Below, piece after piece: positions 29,881 through 38,997 of a stretch of DNA of 64,000 nt (position 1 is its first letter; each line of letters starts with the position of its first letter). The notes under the pieces were generated by a model, which worked only from the letters and a program-made list of their open reading frames with translations, was not told where the DNA came from and made no database searches. The stretch comes from Candidatus Synoicihabitans palmerolidicus (GTDB lineage Bacteria > Verrucomicrobiota > Verrucomicrobiia > Opitutales > Opitutaceae): the NCBI GenBank assembly GCA_020809425.1, contig JAGGDC010000001.1:1-64000 (forward strand), in the 5' to 3' direction. The translations under genes and the position numbers were made by a program.

Positions 29881-30779
29881 TTATCGCAGGTAATCGAGAA
29901 TGGACATGTTGAGGATGCGAGACGCAGATGCGAGCGCTGCTTCATAGGCCGTTGTGGCCTGGCTTAGTTTGACTACGATGCTCGGTAAATCTGCGGCAGC
30001 CTCCGCCGATACCAAGCGTTCAATTTCATCACCGCGACGCGCCAGCTGGGATTTACTGACTTCGATCCGCATCTCGGAGACCCCGGTGGTGCCGATGGCC
30101 TCGACCAATGCGTCTTCCCCTGCTTCCAAGCCCGTGATCGCGGTATCCAACAGAGGACGATCCTTGTTCACCAGCGCCTCCCGCAGAGTCACCAGCATGT
30201 TGATAAAATCCCCCCTCGATTCGTTGGTCGCCCCCGTGGTGCCGAGTTTCATCGAAGACCCTTCACTCAACGCCATCACGCGCTTATCCGTATTCCCGGC
30301 ATAAGCCACCGAATCCACGTTACCATCCGCGCCGCGAGTCACCGCGAAGGGTTCGGAATCCAGCACGGTGCCGCCAAATAAAAAGTCATTCCGCAACTTG
30401 CCGTTGCCCACTCGCACCGCCTGCTCAATCAGCTGATCCACTTCCGCCGCATAGGCGACCGTGGCTTCCTCGCCCAAACTGCCCGTGCCGAGCAAGACCA
30501 ACTCCCCTGCCCGGTCCGACAAATCTTTCATCGAGGACACATACGAAAACGTCGCTTGCGAGAGCTCCTGCGCCACACATCGCTATTGCGCTCAAATTGC
30601 CCTACCCGGCGACTCTCCGCCTCCAGCGTGAGCAAGCGCCCCACGGCAGCGGGGTCGTCGCCCGGCAACTTGACGCGCTGCCCGCTGGCAATCTGATCCT
30701 GCAAATCAGTCTGCCGCTCGCTGAGTTTGGCAATCTGAGTGGTGATCGTAGTAGTGGCAGCGTGAGTGGGAACTCGCAT
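29881..30779 (-). CDS. flgL: Flagellar hook-filament junction protein FlgL, one frameshift
   Basis: FlgL connects hook to filament. The first frame starts MRVPTHAATTTITTQIAKLS and includes LQDQIASGQRVKLPGDDPAAV, the typical N-terminal coiled coil. It breaks near 30560, and the second frame continues QELSQATFSYVSSMKDLSDR to the C-terminal helix AYEAALASASRILNMSILDYL. The break falls where one copy of the FERNSDVW-like segment joins ELSQA. All regions expected of a protein of about 295 residues are present, so a single indel restores it. The neighbours flgK and fliW confirm the call. Confidence 0.9.
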
Positions 30780-30800
30780 GATAAATAAGGGACTAAAACA

Positions 30801-32211
30801 CTAACGACCGAGGCCGTTGACGACTGTGTTGAGGAGTTCGTCGACGATCGAAATGACTCGGGAAGACGCTTGGAACGCACGTGAAATTTAAGTAGGTCGG
30901 CCATTTCGTCATCCAGCGAAACTCCACTGACGGAATCTCGCTGCCCTCGCACGAGGCGCTCGATATTTTCCTGATCGCCGAGTCGGGCGTCGGCTCCCGC
31001 CACATCCTCACCGAAGTCGGAAATCGACCGGGACAGAAACTGAGTAAAAGTCCCATCAATCGCATCCCCGGTGCCGGTGCTGAATGACAAGTAGGACAAA
31101 TCCGCCATCGCTCGCGCAATCGTATTGTCTCCCGCTTCGCCGCCATCTGAAGCCTTGAGCGTCACCGCATTCACTGCAGCTTCGACTTCCACCGCGCTGG
31201 CGGTTGTCCCCGAGACGACAAAAAGTCACCCGTCAATCCGGTGGGATTGTAAGCGGCATTCACCGACGTGACCAATTGGTTGGCCAAGCTATCGAGATCA
31301 GTCCACAATTACGCGATTCTTTCTTCCCGTGCCTTCAGGTAGCCGCTGATACTTCCTCCGGTCAAAGCCAGCGTATCGGTGCCCACGGTCAAGTTGTCGC
31401 CATCAAAAACCACCGTGTTAAGCACCGTCGCCAAGTTCACCAGCGGCACTTCATTGCCCAACGCATCCCGCGCAAAAACATCCATCTGACCCGTCTCAGT
31501 CGCATTGGATCGCGTTTCCACCCCAAACTTCATCGCCAACTGCTCCAACCTCGCCTCGCGTTGATCACGCAGATCGACCGCCGAGCCCGGCGCATTCACC
31601 TCGAACCGCCCGATCTGGCCATTTAGTTCGGCGACCACCGTAAGCAGTCGATTGACCTCGCCCGTATCGATTTCCGCGGCCTCGCTCAGCTCTTCCGACA
31701 ACTGGGTCAAACGAGCGTCGGTCGCATTAAAGCGATCAGTCAAAATTTCCGCTCGCTGCAGCAACGTCTGCCTCTGACCCGCATCCGTCGGACGTGCGGC
31801 CAATCCCTCAAACGCGGTAAACAAATCGGTAAACGATTCCACCAATCCTTGACTCCCGGCCGCCCCCGATCCGCCCGCTTCTCCCGTGCAATCTATGGAT
31901 TGGCCGAGTGCCGCCTGCCCCTTACTGTAGGCTTTGTATTCGGCTTCCGCCATGGCAATCGTCGCGACTTCACGCACGACCTGGCGGTCCAGCAACACAT
32001 CGCGAATTTGCTCAATTTGCTTCACCTCGATCCCCAGCGACTGGGCTCCCAACGGGGTCTGCACGGTGCCGCGGTCGCCATACACCACTCGCTGCCGAGC
32101 ATAGTCGGGGTTGTTGACGTTCGCCAAATTGCGCCCGGCCGTCTCCACACTCCGAGAATGCGCGGCCAGTGCTTTTACGCTACTATTGAGAGCTCCACAT
32201 AGTCCGGACAT
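30801..32211 (-). CDS. flgK: Flagellar hook-associated protein FlgK, interrupted
   Basis: The start at 32211 gives MSGLCGALNSSVKALAAHSR and ETAGRNLANVNNPDYARQRV, the FlgK signature. The frame stops at TAA (31309-31311) after LKAREERIA and resumes in phase with LWTDLDSLANQLVTSVNAAY. A frameshift near 31200 precedes AVNAVTLKASDGGEAGDNTI. Another near 30890 separates DDEMADLLKF from the C-terminal helix SSRVISIVDELLNTVVNGLGR. FlgK forms the first hook-filament junction ring. One stop and two shifts are needed to explain the sequence. Confidence 0.88.
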
Positions 32212-32227
32212 TTCGTGCTTTGAATAG

Positions 32228-32719
32228 TTAAACGGCGGTGGCGAATGCCCCCGAACCGGTGCCTTCATGCAGGCCGCCTCGTTGATCGTAAGTGGGTGAA
32301 AAAACGTCGGGGCGCAGACTGCGCCAGGTGTCCCGATGCAACTCTACCACTCGCGCCAGCAAACGCTGCTTTTGGCGCGCCGTGCGGCGGGTTTGATGTA
32401 CCAGTCGATTCACCTCCTTGATCAGTGCCTCGAACATGGGACGAAAGTCTTCCGGGAAATCGACGAGCAACCGCAGCAACGTCGTTGATCTGGGACGGTT
32501 ATAGGCACCTGCCACCGTCTCCACCAGCTGCTCACGGCGAATTCGAAATCGATTCGCCACGCGTGCCGCTTGTTCAATGTGCTGCGCTTGCTCCAAGACC
32601 TTTTTCGGGTCCGGTCGCAGTAAACCCTGCTGCTGGTCCTGCAAAAGACCGAGCAGGTGTCCGTGGTGTTCAATCTCGTCGCGCAAAGCATCGGCGAGCG
32701 AATCGATGGAATCATTCAT
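32228..32719 (-). CDS. flgN: FlgN-type export chaperone
   Basis: The 163-residue helical product (MNDSIDSLADALRDEIEHHG, then LLQDQQQGLLRPDPKKVLEQ) has the length, coiled-coil character and position of FlgN, the cytoplasmic chaperone that escorts FlgK and FlgL to the flagellar export gate. It overlaps the end of flgJ by 8 bp and lies 16 bp before flgK, its expected client. The last 15 residues are low complexity. Confidence 0.8.
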   Translation of the reverse strand: MNDSIDSLADALRDEIEHHGHLLGLLQDQQQGLLRPDPKKVLEQAQHIEQAARVANRFRIRREQLVETVAGAYNRPRSTTLLRLLVDFPEDFRPMFEALIKEVNRLVHQTRRTARQKQRLLARVVELHRDTWRSLRPDVFSPTYDQRGGLHEGTGSGAFATAV

Positions 32720-33104
32720 GATGAGAAATAGGGGATTGAGGTTTCTCCGCCTCGGCCTTCACAGCCTGCGCGTAGGCCTCTTTCATGGCCGCCGGCGTGA
32801 GTTGAGTTTCAATCATATGGGACAAGCCCATGCCTGTGCCTTCGCTTAATTTACCCGCCAGCACGTCGGTGAGCAGGTACCCGTAGACTCCTCCTCCTCC
32901 GCCCGCGATCGCTCCACCTTGCGCCGAATCGCCTCCGCCCATGATGGGCTCAATGGCAGGCTTCAAGCGTTGGCGCACAATGATCGCCTCAAATTGGTCA
33001 GCCACCTTCTTGATGTCTTCGGGACGAATGGGTGCATTACGATCAACTGGTCCTTGCGGGGCCGTCGCGGTGCCTAAAGAAGCGCTAATCGGAATGACAT
33101 CCAT
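32712..33104 (-). CDS. flgJ: Rod-binding protein FlgJ (N-terminal domain only)
   Basis: The 130-residue product contains DIKKVADQFEAIIVRQRLKP, a Gly-rich loop and GYLLTDVLAGKLSEGTGMGL. These are the features of the FlgJ rod-binding domain that caps the growing rod. The muramidase domain of enterobacterial FlgJ is absent, as in many other phyla. It is placed between flgI and flgN with a short overlap. Confidence 0.88.
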   Translation of the reverse strand: MDVIPISASLGTATAPQGPVDRNAPIRPEDIKKVADQFEAIIVRQRLKPAIEPIMGGGDSAQGGAIAGGGGGVYGYLLTDVLAGKLSEGTGMGLSHMIETQLTPAAMKEAYAQAVKAEAEKPQSPISHHE

Positions 33105-33113
33105 GGTTCAGGA

Positions 33114-34234
33114 TCAGTTGATGAGGAGTTCAGCTTGCAGGGCTCCGGAGCGCTGCAGCGTTTGGAAAATGGCCATCATTTCACGGGTGCTCACGCCTAG
33201 GGCATTGAGGGCCGCCGCCAGTCTTTCGATCGACGGAGCTTCCGGCACCACCGTGAACCCTCCCTCCGATTCTTCGACCGCGGTATCCGTCGCGGGCACA
33301 ACCGCCGTCTCGCCGCCTCGATTGAAGGCATTGGGTTGTGAAACCCCGAGCGTTTGAGCGACCGTGATGGTCAGCGCTCCATGAGACTGATCGCCACTTG
33401 GGAAAGGCGCACGGTATTGGTCGCTACAATGGTCCCAGTACGTTCATTGATAACCACGCGGGCGGGCGTGTCGGGCGTCATTTCAATGGTGCCCAACACC
33501 GTTAAAAACGCGACCTCCTGACCATAAAAATCACTGGGCAACTCCACCAACACCGAGGCGGCATCCTGCGCGATCGCGATCGTGGGATACTCCCGGTTTA
33601 TTGCCGTCGCTAGACGCGCCGCCGAGGTGAAATCGGGATTGTGCAACTACAACCGGAGATGACCGTTATTAACGATCTCCATCGGGATTTCCCGCTCCAC
33701 GATCGCGCCATTGCTAATGACGCCCACCGTGGGATGGTTCTTTTGCACGGTGGCACCGCCGGCCCCTCCCTCGCCTCCGATGACGCCGCCCACGGCAATT
33801 GCCCCTTGGGCCACCGCATAGCCTTGGTTGTCAGCCCCGATGAGCGGAGTCTGCAGCAACACACCGCCCTGCAGTGTTTTCGCATCTCCCATCGAAGCCA
33901 CCGTGACATCGATCCGTGCTCCTTCCTTGAGGAAGGGGCCAATATCGGACGTGATCATCACCGCGGCCGCATTCTTGGCTTTCACCTGGGTGGAATCAAT
34001 TTGCAGTCCATGCCGCTGAAGAATGTTGGCTACCGAACGCAGCGTCGCCTGGGCGTTGGAGTCTCCATCCCCCGCCAGGCCGACCACGATTCCGTAGCCT
34101 ACAAGTTGATTGTCTCGCGAACCCTCCACTTGCGCGACGTCCTTGAGACGCACCGCCCCCAGCGGCGCGGCCAACACCGAACACAAGACGGTGCACCGGA
34201 CAAAGAGAGGAAATCTGGAGAACATAAAATTCAT
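33114..34234 (-). CDS. flgI: Flagellar P-ring protein FlgI, interrupted by a TAG and a frameshift
   Basis: FlgI forms the periplasmic P ring around the rod. The start at 34234 gives a signal peptide (MNFMFSRFPLFVRCTVLCSV, then AAPLGAVRLKDVAQVEG). The family block RDNQLVGYGIVVGLAGDGDS follows. After NNGHLRL the frame meets TAG (33647-33649) and resumes in phase LHNPDFTSAARLATAINREY. FlgI normally has Gln or Val at that place, so CAG to TAG is the simplest change. A frameshift near 33380 separates VRLSQVAIS from HGALTITVAQTLGVSQPNAF and the C-terminus LAAALNALGVSTREMMAIFQ. Confidence 0.93.
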
Positions 34235-34257
34235 GACTGGGGGCTCGGATATGGGAA

Positions 34258-34875
34258 TCAGTAAGGACGCAAATACTCGGACAGGCGGGTGATCCAACCA
34301 CGGCGTTGGGCTTCGGTCAGCGCACCCTCGCTCACGAACTCCACCCGGGCGTTCGCAATATTACTGGAAAGCACAACATTGCTCGAACTGATGTCGTCAG
34401 GCCGCACGAGACCGTGCAGAATCGCATGCTGCGTTTCCCCGGCAAACGTCACACGTCGCACTCCCTCGACGACAAACACCCTGTTTGGCAGTACATCGGT
34501 GACCATGACAGCCGCCCGGCCGGTCAAACTCTGAGAGGCGCTTACCGAACCGCCTCCGGTGAAGTCATTGGACTCCGCCAACGCCGTGCCCGGGAGTTCT
34601 CCGTTGTGGGTACCCAGATTACTGCCGGGGAAGAGAAATTGCGTGACCGAATTGCTGACGTTGGCCCCACTGCCCGTTTGCTTGTTGCTTGAGGCCGTTT
34701 TGGACACGGATTCACTGATTTGAATCGTCAGAATATCTCCCACCGACGCCGCGCGCCGGTCCGCATACATGGAGCGCTCCGAAGCGCCGCGGTGGTTCCA
34801 CAATGACCCCTCTCCCGCCCTCATCTCCAAGGGCGCCAACAACAATATAACAGTAATTAGAATACGTTTTTTCAT
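34258..34875 (-). CDS. flgH: Flagellar L-ring protein FlgH
   Basis: FlgH is the outer-membrane L-ring subunit. The intact 205-residue product starts with a signal sequence (MKKRILITVILLLAPLEMRA) and has the expected core: GDILTIQISESVSKTASSNK, ASQSLTGRAAVMVTDVLPNR, FVVEGVRRVTFAGETQHAIL. The usual lipoprotein Cys is not apparent at the signal cleavage site. Its ATG at 34875 overlaps a TGA in the phase expected for the end of flgA, which suggests translational coupling. Confidence 0.92.
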   Translation of the reverse strand: MKKRILITVILLLAPLEMRAGEGSLWNHRGASERSMYADRRAASVGDILTIQISESVSKTASSNKQTGSGANVSNSVTQFLFPGSNLGTHNGELPGTALAESNDFTGGGSVSASQSLTGRAAVMVTDVLPNRVFVVEGVRRVTFAGETQHAILHGLVRPDDISSSNVVLSSNIANARVEFVSEGALTEAQRRGWITRLSEYLRPY

Positions 34876-35530
34876 CGGATGAAAATTGTACGACCGCCTG
34901 GCCTTGTGCCGTTACCACGGCGGCAAACTCCCGCCGGGATTCCGTGTTGCGAACTCGCACCAGCGGTCGACGCGCCACATCGCGCCAACTCACAAACCGT
35001 CCCACCGGCAACGGGTGACTCATAAACAGATCCGACACGTCGGTATCTACCGGCACCTGGTCGCGCTGCGGCAGAATGTCAACGCGGCGTACTTCCACCA
35101 AATGTGGCTCAATTGCTCCGCCCCGGGTCAGGGGCTCACGTGCGATCCACGCATCCCGCCACACCTTGGCCCGCACGAAAACCGTCACATCAGTCGAGGT
35201 GCCGTCGAGTTCGTGCACCTTGAGACGCAGCATCATCTGACTCGCTGGTTTGGGCGGCATTTCAGAAACCTCCACAATCGAATTCGGGACCGGGGTAAAT
35301 GGCCGCACCAATTCCAAACTCCATTCTCCCTCCGTCCGATAATGATCGGGCATCGTCTCCGCACTCTGATCGAGCCATGCATCGGGGTCCACCCGCTCCA
35401 TGGGTTCCTCGGCTTGCGTAGTCTCCCCATTCGAAAATGCGGCGTTGTTCATCGCCAGGGTCGGCGAAAGCGCCAGACTCGTGGATGCAGACGCTGCGAG
35501 GGCGATAAGTCGAAAATAGCGAGAAATCAT
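34712..35530 (-). CDS. flgA: FlgA, flagellar P-ring assembly chaperone (frame runs past expected end)
   Basis: The product has a signal peptide (MISRYFRLIALAASASTSLA) and the FlgA/SAF pattern: TDVTVFVRAKVWRDAWIARE, the RDQVPVDTDVSDLF segment and VRVRNTESRREFAAVVTAQG. The expected end follows GQAVVQF near 34880, where a TGA overlaps the flgH ATG in the next frame. Instead this frame reads 160 bp into flgH and stops at 34712, so a one-base shift near 34880-34890 is likely. Its first 88 codons are duplicated in the tandem repeat to the right. Confidence 0.85.
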   Translation of the reverse strand: MISRYFRLIALAASASTSLALSPTLAMNNAAFSNGETTQAEEPMERVDPDAWLDQSAETMPDHYRTEGEWSLELVRPFTPVPNSIVEVSEMPPKPASQMMLRLKVHELDGTSTDVTVFVRAKVWRDAWIAREPLTRGGAIEPHLVEVRRVDILPQRDQVPVDTDVSDLFMSHPLPVGRFVSWRDVARRPLVRVRNTESRREFAAVVTAQGQAVVQFSSDEKTYSNYCYIVVGALGDEGGRGVIVEPPRRFGALHVCGPARGVGGRYSDDSNQ

Positions 35531-35549
35531 GACGGGGTGGAGCTGGGGT

Positions 35550-35768
35550 TTAGCGCTTCATCTGCGCGATGTTCTGCAGCATCTCATCCGAAGTCTGGAT
35601 TGATTTGCTGTTTATTTCATAGGCCCGCTGGGCGACGATCAGGTTCACCATTTCCTCCACAATATTTACAGTGGAGGCCTCGGAGTAGCCTTGTATCACT
35701 GAACCATATCCCAGCTCGATCGGCGCTCCTACTTCGGGAATGCCGGAGGATTGCGTCTCTTCGTATAA
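35550..35768 (-). pseudogene. flgG 3' fragment from the tandem duplication
   Basis: This fragment encodes EETQSSGIPEVGAPIELGYG through the C-terminal helix of FlgG, identical to the true flgG except for two residues (SVIQGYSEASTVN versus SMIQGYSEASNVN). It has no start of its own. It is preceded by the duplicated 5' end of flgA in a different frame. Confidence 0.9.
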
Positions 35769-36034
35769 GAAACCTCCACAATCGAATTCGGGACCGGGGT
35801 AAATGGCCGCACCAATTCCAAACTCCATTCTCCCTCCGTCCGATAATGATCGGGCATCGTCTCCGCACTCTGATCGAGCCATGCCTCGGGGTCCACCCGC
35901 TCCATGGGTTCCTCGGCTTGCGTAGTCTCCCCATTCGAAAATGCGGCGTTGTTCATCGCCAGGGTCGGCGAAAGCGCCAGACTCGTGGACGCAGACGCTG
36001 CGAGGGCGATAAGTCGAAAATAGCGAGAAATCAT
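35769..36034 (-). pseudogene. flgA 5' fragment from the tandem duplication
   Basis: This fragment encodes the signal peptide and first 88 residues of FlgA, with one change (VDPEAWLDQ versus VDPDAWLDQ), then runs into the flgG fragment out of frame (SYTKRRNPPAFPK). It retains flgG-flgA spacing and so could still be translated into a short exported peptide. Confidence 0.9.
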
Positions 36035-36053
36035 GACAGGGTGGAGCTGGGGT

Positions 36054-36836
36054 TTAGCGCTTCATCTGCGCGATGTTCTGCAGCATCTCATCCGAGGTCT
36101 GGATTGATTTGCTGTTTATTTCATAGGCCCGCTGGGCGACGATCAGGTTCACCATTTCCTCCACAATATTTACATTGGAGGCCTCGGAGTAGCCTTGTAT
36201 CATTGAACCATATCCCAGCTCGATCGGCGCTCCTACTTCGGGAATGCCGGAGGATTGCGTCTCTTCGTATAAATTACCTCCCATGCTGCGTAGCCCTCCG
36301 GGATTGGGGAAACGCGTGAGCGTCAGGCGAAAGTTGGTGTTGCCGTCCGCGCCTTGATAAGTGACCTCCCCGGTCTCGCCCACATTGATGGTGGTGGTGC
36401 CGGGAGGTACGGCTTGAAATCCGTTCAGCACCTGCATGCCGTCATTCGTGACGACCTGACTTGCCGCGTTGAGCTTGAAAGAACCATCCCGGGTGTAGGC
36501 CAATGTACCATCGGGGCGTTGCACTTCGAAAAACCCTTCACCTTGAATAGCCAGATCGAGCTGATCTCCCGTATGATTGAGCTGACCTTGCGTGAATACT
36601 TTACCTGTCGCCGCCACGCGTGAACCGTTGCCCACCTCAATACCCGTCGGGACCACGTTGCCACCGCCTGCTTCCGCGCCCGCGGTCCGCGGTTTTTGAT
36701 ACAGCAAATCCTGAAACTCTATCTTCGAGCGTTTGAAGCCTGGCGTGTTAACATTCGCGAGATTGTTCGCGATTGTATTCAGAGTGAGCTGCTGGGCTTC
36801 CATGCCGGTTGCGGCGGAATAGAGAGAAAGATTCAT
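36054..36836 (-). CDS. flgG: Flagellar distal rod protein FlgG
   Basis: The intact 260-residue product starts MNLSLYSAATGMEAQQLTLN with TIANNLANVNTPGFKRSKIE. It carries GDQLDLAIQGEGFFEVQRPD and ends in the rod/hook C-terminal helix EEMVNLIVAQRAYEINSKSI. FlgG builds the distal rod that the L and P rings surround. It follows flgF after 6 bp. Its last 219 bp are part of the tandem duplication. Confidence 0.96.
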   Translation of the reverse strand: MNLSLYSAATGMEAQQLTLNTIANNLANVNTPGFKRSKIEFQDLLYQKPRTAGAEAGGGNVVPTGIEVGNGSRVAATGKVFTQGQLNHTGDQLDLAIQGEGFFEVQRPDGTLAYTRDGSFKLNAASQVVTNDGMQVLNGFQAVPPGTTTINVGETGEVTYQGADGNTNFRLTLTRFPNPGGLRSMGGNLYEETQSSGIPEVGAPIELGYGSMIQGYSEASNVNIVEEMVNLIVAQRAYEINSKSIQTSDEMLQNIAQMKR

Positions 36837-36842
36837 GGCGTT

Positions 36843-37628
36843 TCAGTCGGACAATGCGGAGGGAGCACGGCGGGCGGGTTCAGCCAAGTTGCTCCAGGGG
36901 GTTTTCATGATCTCATCACGGTGACTGATCATTTTTGGGTTGGCCTCATAGGCCCGGGCGATGCCGACCAAGTCGACCATTTCGCGTAAAGGTTGGATGT
37001 TGGCCGACTCCAGGTAGCCTTGCATGATGCCCGGCGCCTCGACGACTTCGGGTTCCTGCCCCGGCGACGCCGCAAATAATCCTCCACCCATCGATATCAG
37101 GTTCTGATTGTCGGCAAACCTCATGATCTCGAGCTTTCCGATGATCGCACCATTTGGGGTGATTTGGCCGTTCGCATCGACTTCGATACCTCCCAATCCC
37201 GATTGCAACTTGATCGGGTTTTCGCCCTCGCCCATGACCTCGAAGCCTTGATGACTCACCAGATCGAGCTCCGGCGTCGTCGCAAAACTCCCGTTTCGTG
37301 AATAGAGTATCTGACCGTCTGCCGAGCGCAGCGCGAAAAACCCGTCATCACCCAGAGCAAAATCAAAATCTCCCTTCGTGGGCAGGGCTTCTCCTTGGGA
37401 AAAACTTATGCCCATATTGGCGCGTGGATACCACGCCGTCGTGCCTCCTCCATCGCCGACCCTCTGGGACGGTTCACCCTGAATTTCACCGGCGTGGCTC
37501 ATCGCCAATTGCACCGTCTGCTTCTTGTAACCCGCCACCTGATTCGAGGTGATGTTTTGGGTGACGGCCTCCTGCCAACGCTCGAGAGCGGAAAGGGAAA
37601 CTGCACTTTGGTAGAGGCCGACGTTCAT
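36843..37628 (-). CDS. flgF: Flagellar proximal rod protein FlgF
   Basis: The 261-residue product starts MNVGLYQSAVSLSALERWQE and TQNITSNQVAGYKKQTVQLA. It contains GDFDFALGDDGFFALRSADG and ends with REMVDLVGIARAYEANPKMI, the rod/hook pattern. Its order before flgG and its sequence fit FlgF. It is the first gene of the flg operon. A palindrome and AT-rich promoter region lie directly upstream. Confidence 0.93.
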   Translation of the reverse strand: MNVGLYQSAVSLSALERWQEAVTQNITSNQVAGYKKQTVQLAMSHAGEIQGEPSQRVGDGGGTTAWYPRANMGISFSQGEALPTKGDFDFALGDDGFFALRSADGQILYSRNGSFATTPELDLVSHQGFEVMGEGENPIKLQSGLGGIEVDANGQITPNGAIIGKLEIMRFADNQNLISMGGGLFAASPGQEPEVVEAPGIMQGYLESANIQPLREMVDLVGIARAYEANPKMISHRDEIMKTPWSNLAEPARRAPSALSD

Positions 37629-37934
37629 GATCGTAACTTACGATGCATTTACAATGCAATCTGATTTATAACGCTGTTAGTGAACGACTTAAAATAACTT
37701 CGTCCCTAGTCACCGCGATCGCATCCGGACCGCAGGCAGAAAGTGCCGAGCCGTCTTACGGGTCGGTATCAAGTCACTACGCCTCCCCGCCTGCACCGAC
37801 CTGAGTGCCTTTGCCCCCGAGTCTTCGGCTATCGTGGTTCGATGTCCGCCCCCCTCCCCCCCCCTCTCCTCGCCAAACGCTATCTGTTGGTGGCTCCTGC
37901 CGTATCTGAATCGGCGATCCGACCTTATCCCTCC
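37629..37934 (-). promoter_or_regulatory. Upstream region of the flg operon with a start-proximal palindrome
   Basis: About 300 bases without a gene. ATCGTAA (37630-37636) and TTACGAT (37638-37644) form a perfect 7-bp palindrome immediately before the flgF ATG. TGCAT-N5-ATGCA follows at about 37643-37657. On the minus strand TTAAGT-N16-TATAAA (near 37690-37665) is a weak sigma-70-like candidate. Positions 37740-37930 are GC-rich and featureless. Confidence 0.4.
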
Positions 37935-38192
37935 TCAGGCCGGACCAGCGTATAGACAGTCGATTTCGATCCGCTCACCACAAGCACAAGTGACCACCAA
38001 GAGGGTCACTTTATCCCCTTGCTTCACACATTCCACTGAGGAGAGGTGCTGATGTTCAGCGGTCGGCTGGGACTGCTGACCGGATTCCCGTCCTTCACCG
38101 GATGGGGGTACGTTTTTGTAACCCGACTTATCGCTGATAGGCCTTAAGAGGGAAAGCGGCGACGAAGGACGACCTGATAAAAATGATTTCAT
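37935..38192 (-). CDS. Small Cys-containing protein translationally coupled to motB
   Basis: This 85-residue product is one I do not recognise. Its first part is polar and Ser/Pro-rich. The last 40 residues look folded: CVKQGDKVTLLVVTCACGER, then IEIDCLYAGPA, with Cys residues that could bind a metal. Its ATG (38192) overlaps the motB stop as ATGA, so it is probably translated by coupling with MotB. The location suggests a motility-related role, which is inference only. Confidence 0.6.
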   Translation of the reverse strand: MKSFLSGRPSSPLSLLRPISDKSGYKNVPPSGEGRESGQQSQPTAEHQHLSSVECVKQGDKVTLLVVTCACGERIEIDCLYAGPA

Positions 38193-38988
38193 TTTGAGTA
38201 AGATACTGGAGGTTCGCGCCGGGGCATGCGATTGCCCACGAAAAGACTGAAGGAAACCCTTTGGTTGCTTTCATCATCCGCCTGCAGACCAGGCAACGGC
38301 CGCGTATCCGCAAACCCGAAACCCGTTCAATCAGCTCATCATCGACCGCGTAGTACACCAACGACCGGCGCGCCGCATTGGCTCGGTCGCTGGACAACTC
38401 CCAGGGAGTGTATGCGGGTCCCGGAAATTCCAGCCCTGATTTAGTGTGACCCTCGATAACCACAGTAAAACGATGCTGGTCGATCACCCACGAGAGGCCC
38501 TGGATCACAACAGTGCCTCACTCCGTAAACTCCGCCGTATTATCCTCGAAGAGTGACTGACTCACTCGGTCAAACAGAGTAATTCTTAAGCCGTCACTGG
38601 TGACTTGGATGTCGATGAGGCGGTTCGCGAAGTTCTCGTCGAGATGCAGCAGCCGATAAAAATCCTTCGCCACTGAATTGAGAAACAGCAGATCGATTTT
38701 CCGAGCATCCGAAGTGCTCTGGTTGGGCCCGGCACCATCCTCGCTCTGGCTGTTGAAGGAACGAGTCGGCTCATTCGTATCAAAAGGTAGGATACAGGTG
38801 GTCGCATCCATCGGCGAGTTGACGGGGGACTGGAAATAACGCGATGTCGCCAGGGGAATTTTCTCATCCTGCGCCGAAATCCACAGCACCATAAAAAGCG
38901 CCATCATCACCGTCACAAAATCGGCGTAGGCCACTTTCCACGCTCCACCGTGGTGGGCGGCTGCAGCTTTCTTTTTCCGTTTGGCCAT
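38189..38988 (-). CDS. motB: Flagellar stator protein MotB, interrupted by an in-frame TGA and one frameshift
   Basis: MotB anchors the proton-conducting stator to peptidoglycan. It starts MAKRKKKAAAAHHGGAWKVA followed by the membrane helix YADFVTVMMALFMVLWIS, with the proton-accepting Asp in YADF. The frame stops at TGA (38518-38520) after NTAEFTE and resumes in phase GTVVIQGLSWVIDQHRFTVV. OmpA-like domains normally have Trp here, so TGG to TGA fits. The OmpA motif IEGHTKSG follows, with SSDRANAARRSLV. A shift near 38310 leads to PLPGLQADDESNQRVSFSL and the end at 38189. Confidence 0.92.
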
Positions 38989-38997
38989 CGGAGGAGA

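Larger units (their letters stand above)
35265..36272. repeat. 504-bp tandem duplication spanning the flgG 3' end and flgA 5' end
   Basis: Units 35265-35768 and 35769-36272 are identical except for about six substitutions and have the same 504-bp offset throughout. Each unit contains the last 73 codons of flgG and the first 88 codons of flgA. The junction is within AATAAGAAACCTCC-like sequence where flgG has TATAAATTACCTCC and flgA TTCAGAAACCTCC, a short microhomology. The substitutions argue against an assembly stutter. Confidence 0.95.

Noticed and set aside
35265..36272. Possible CRISPR-like or phase-variable repeat
   Set aside because: Only two units of 504 bp with coding content and no spacers, so it is a simple tandem duplication.
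34886..36319. Long plus-strand open frame of 477 codons with internal duplication
   Set aside because: It is the antisense of flgA and the tandem flgG/flgA duplication. The minus-strand frames match known flagellar proteins and the plus-strand product is Arg/His-rich without a fold.
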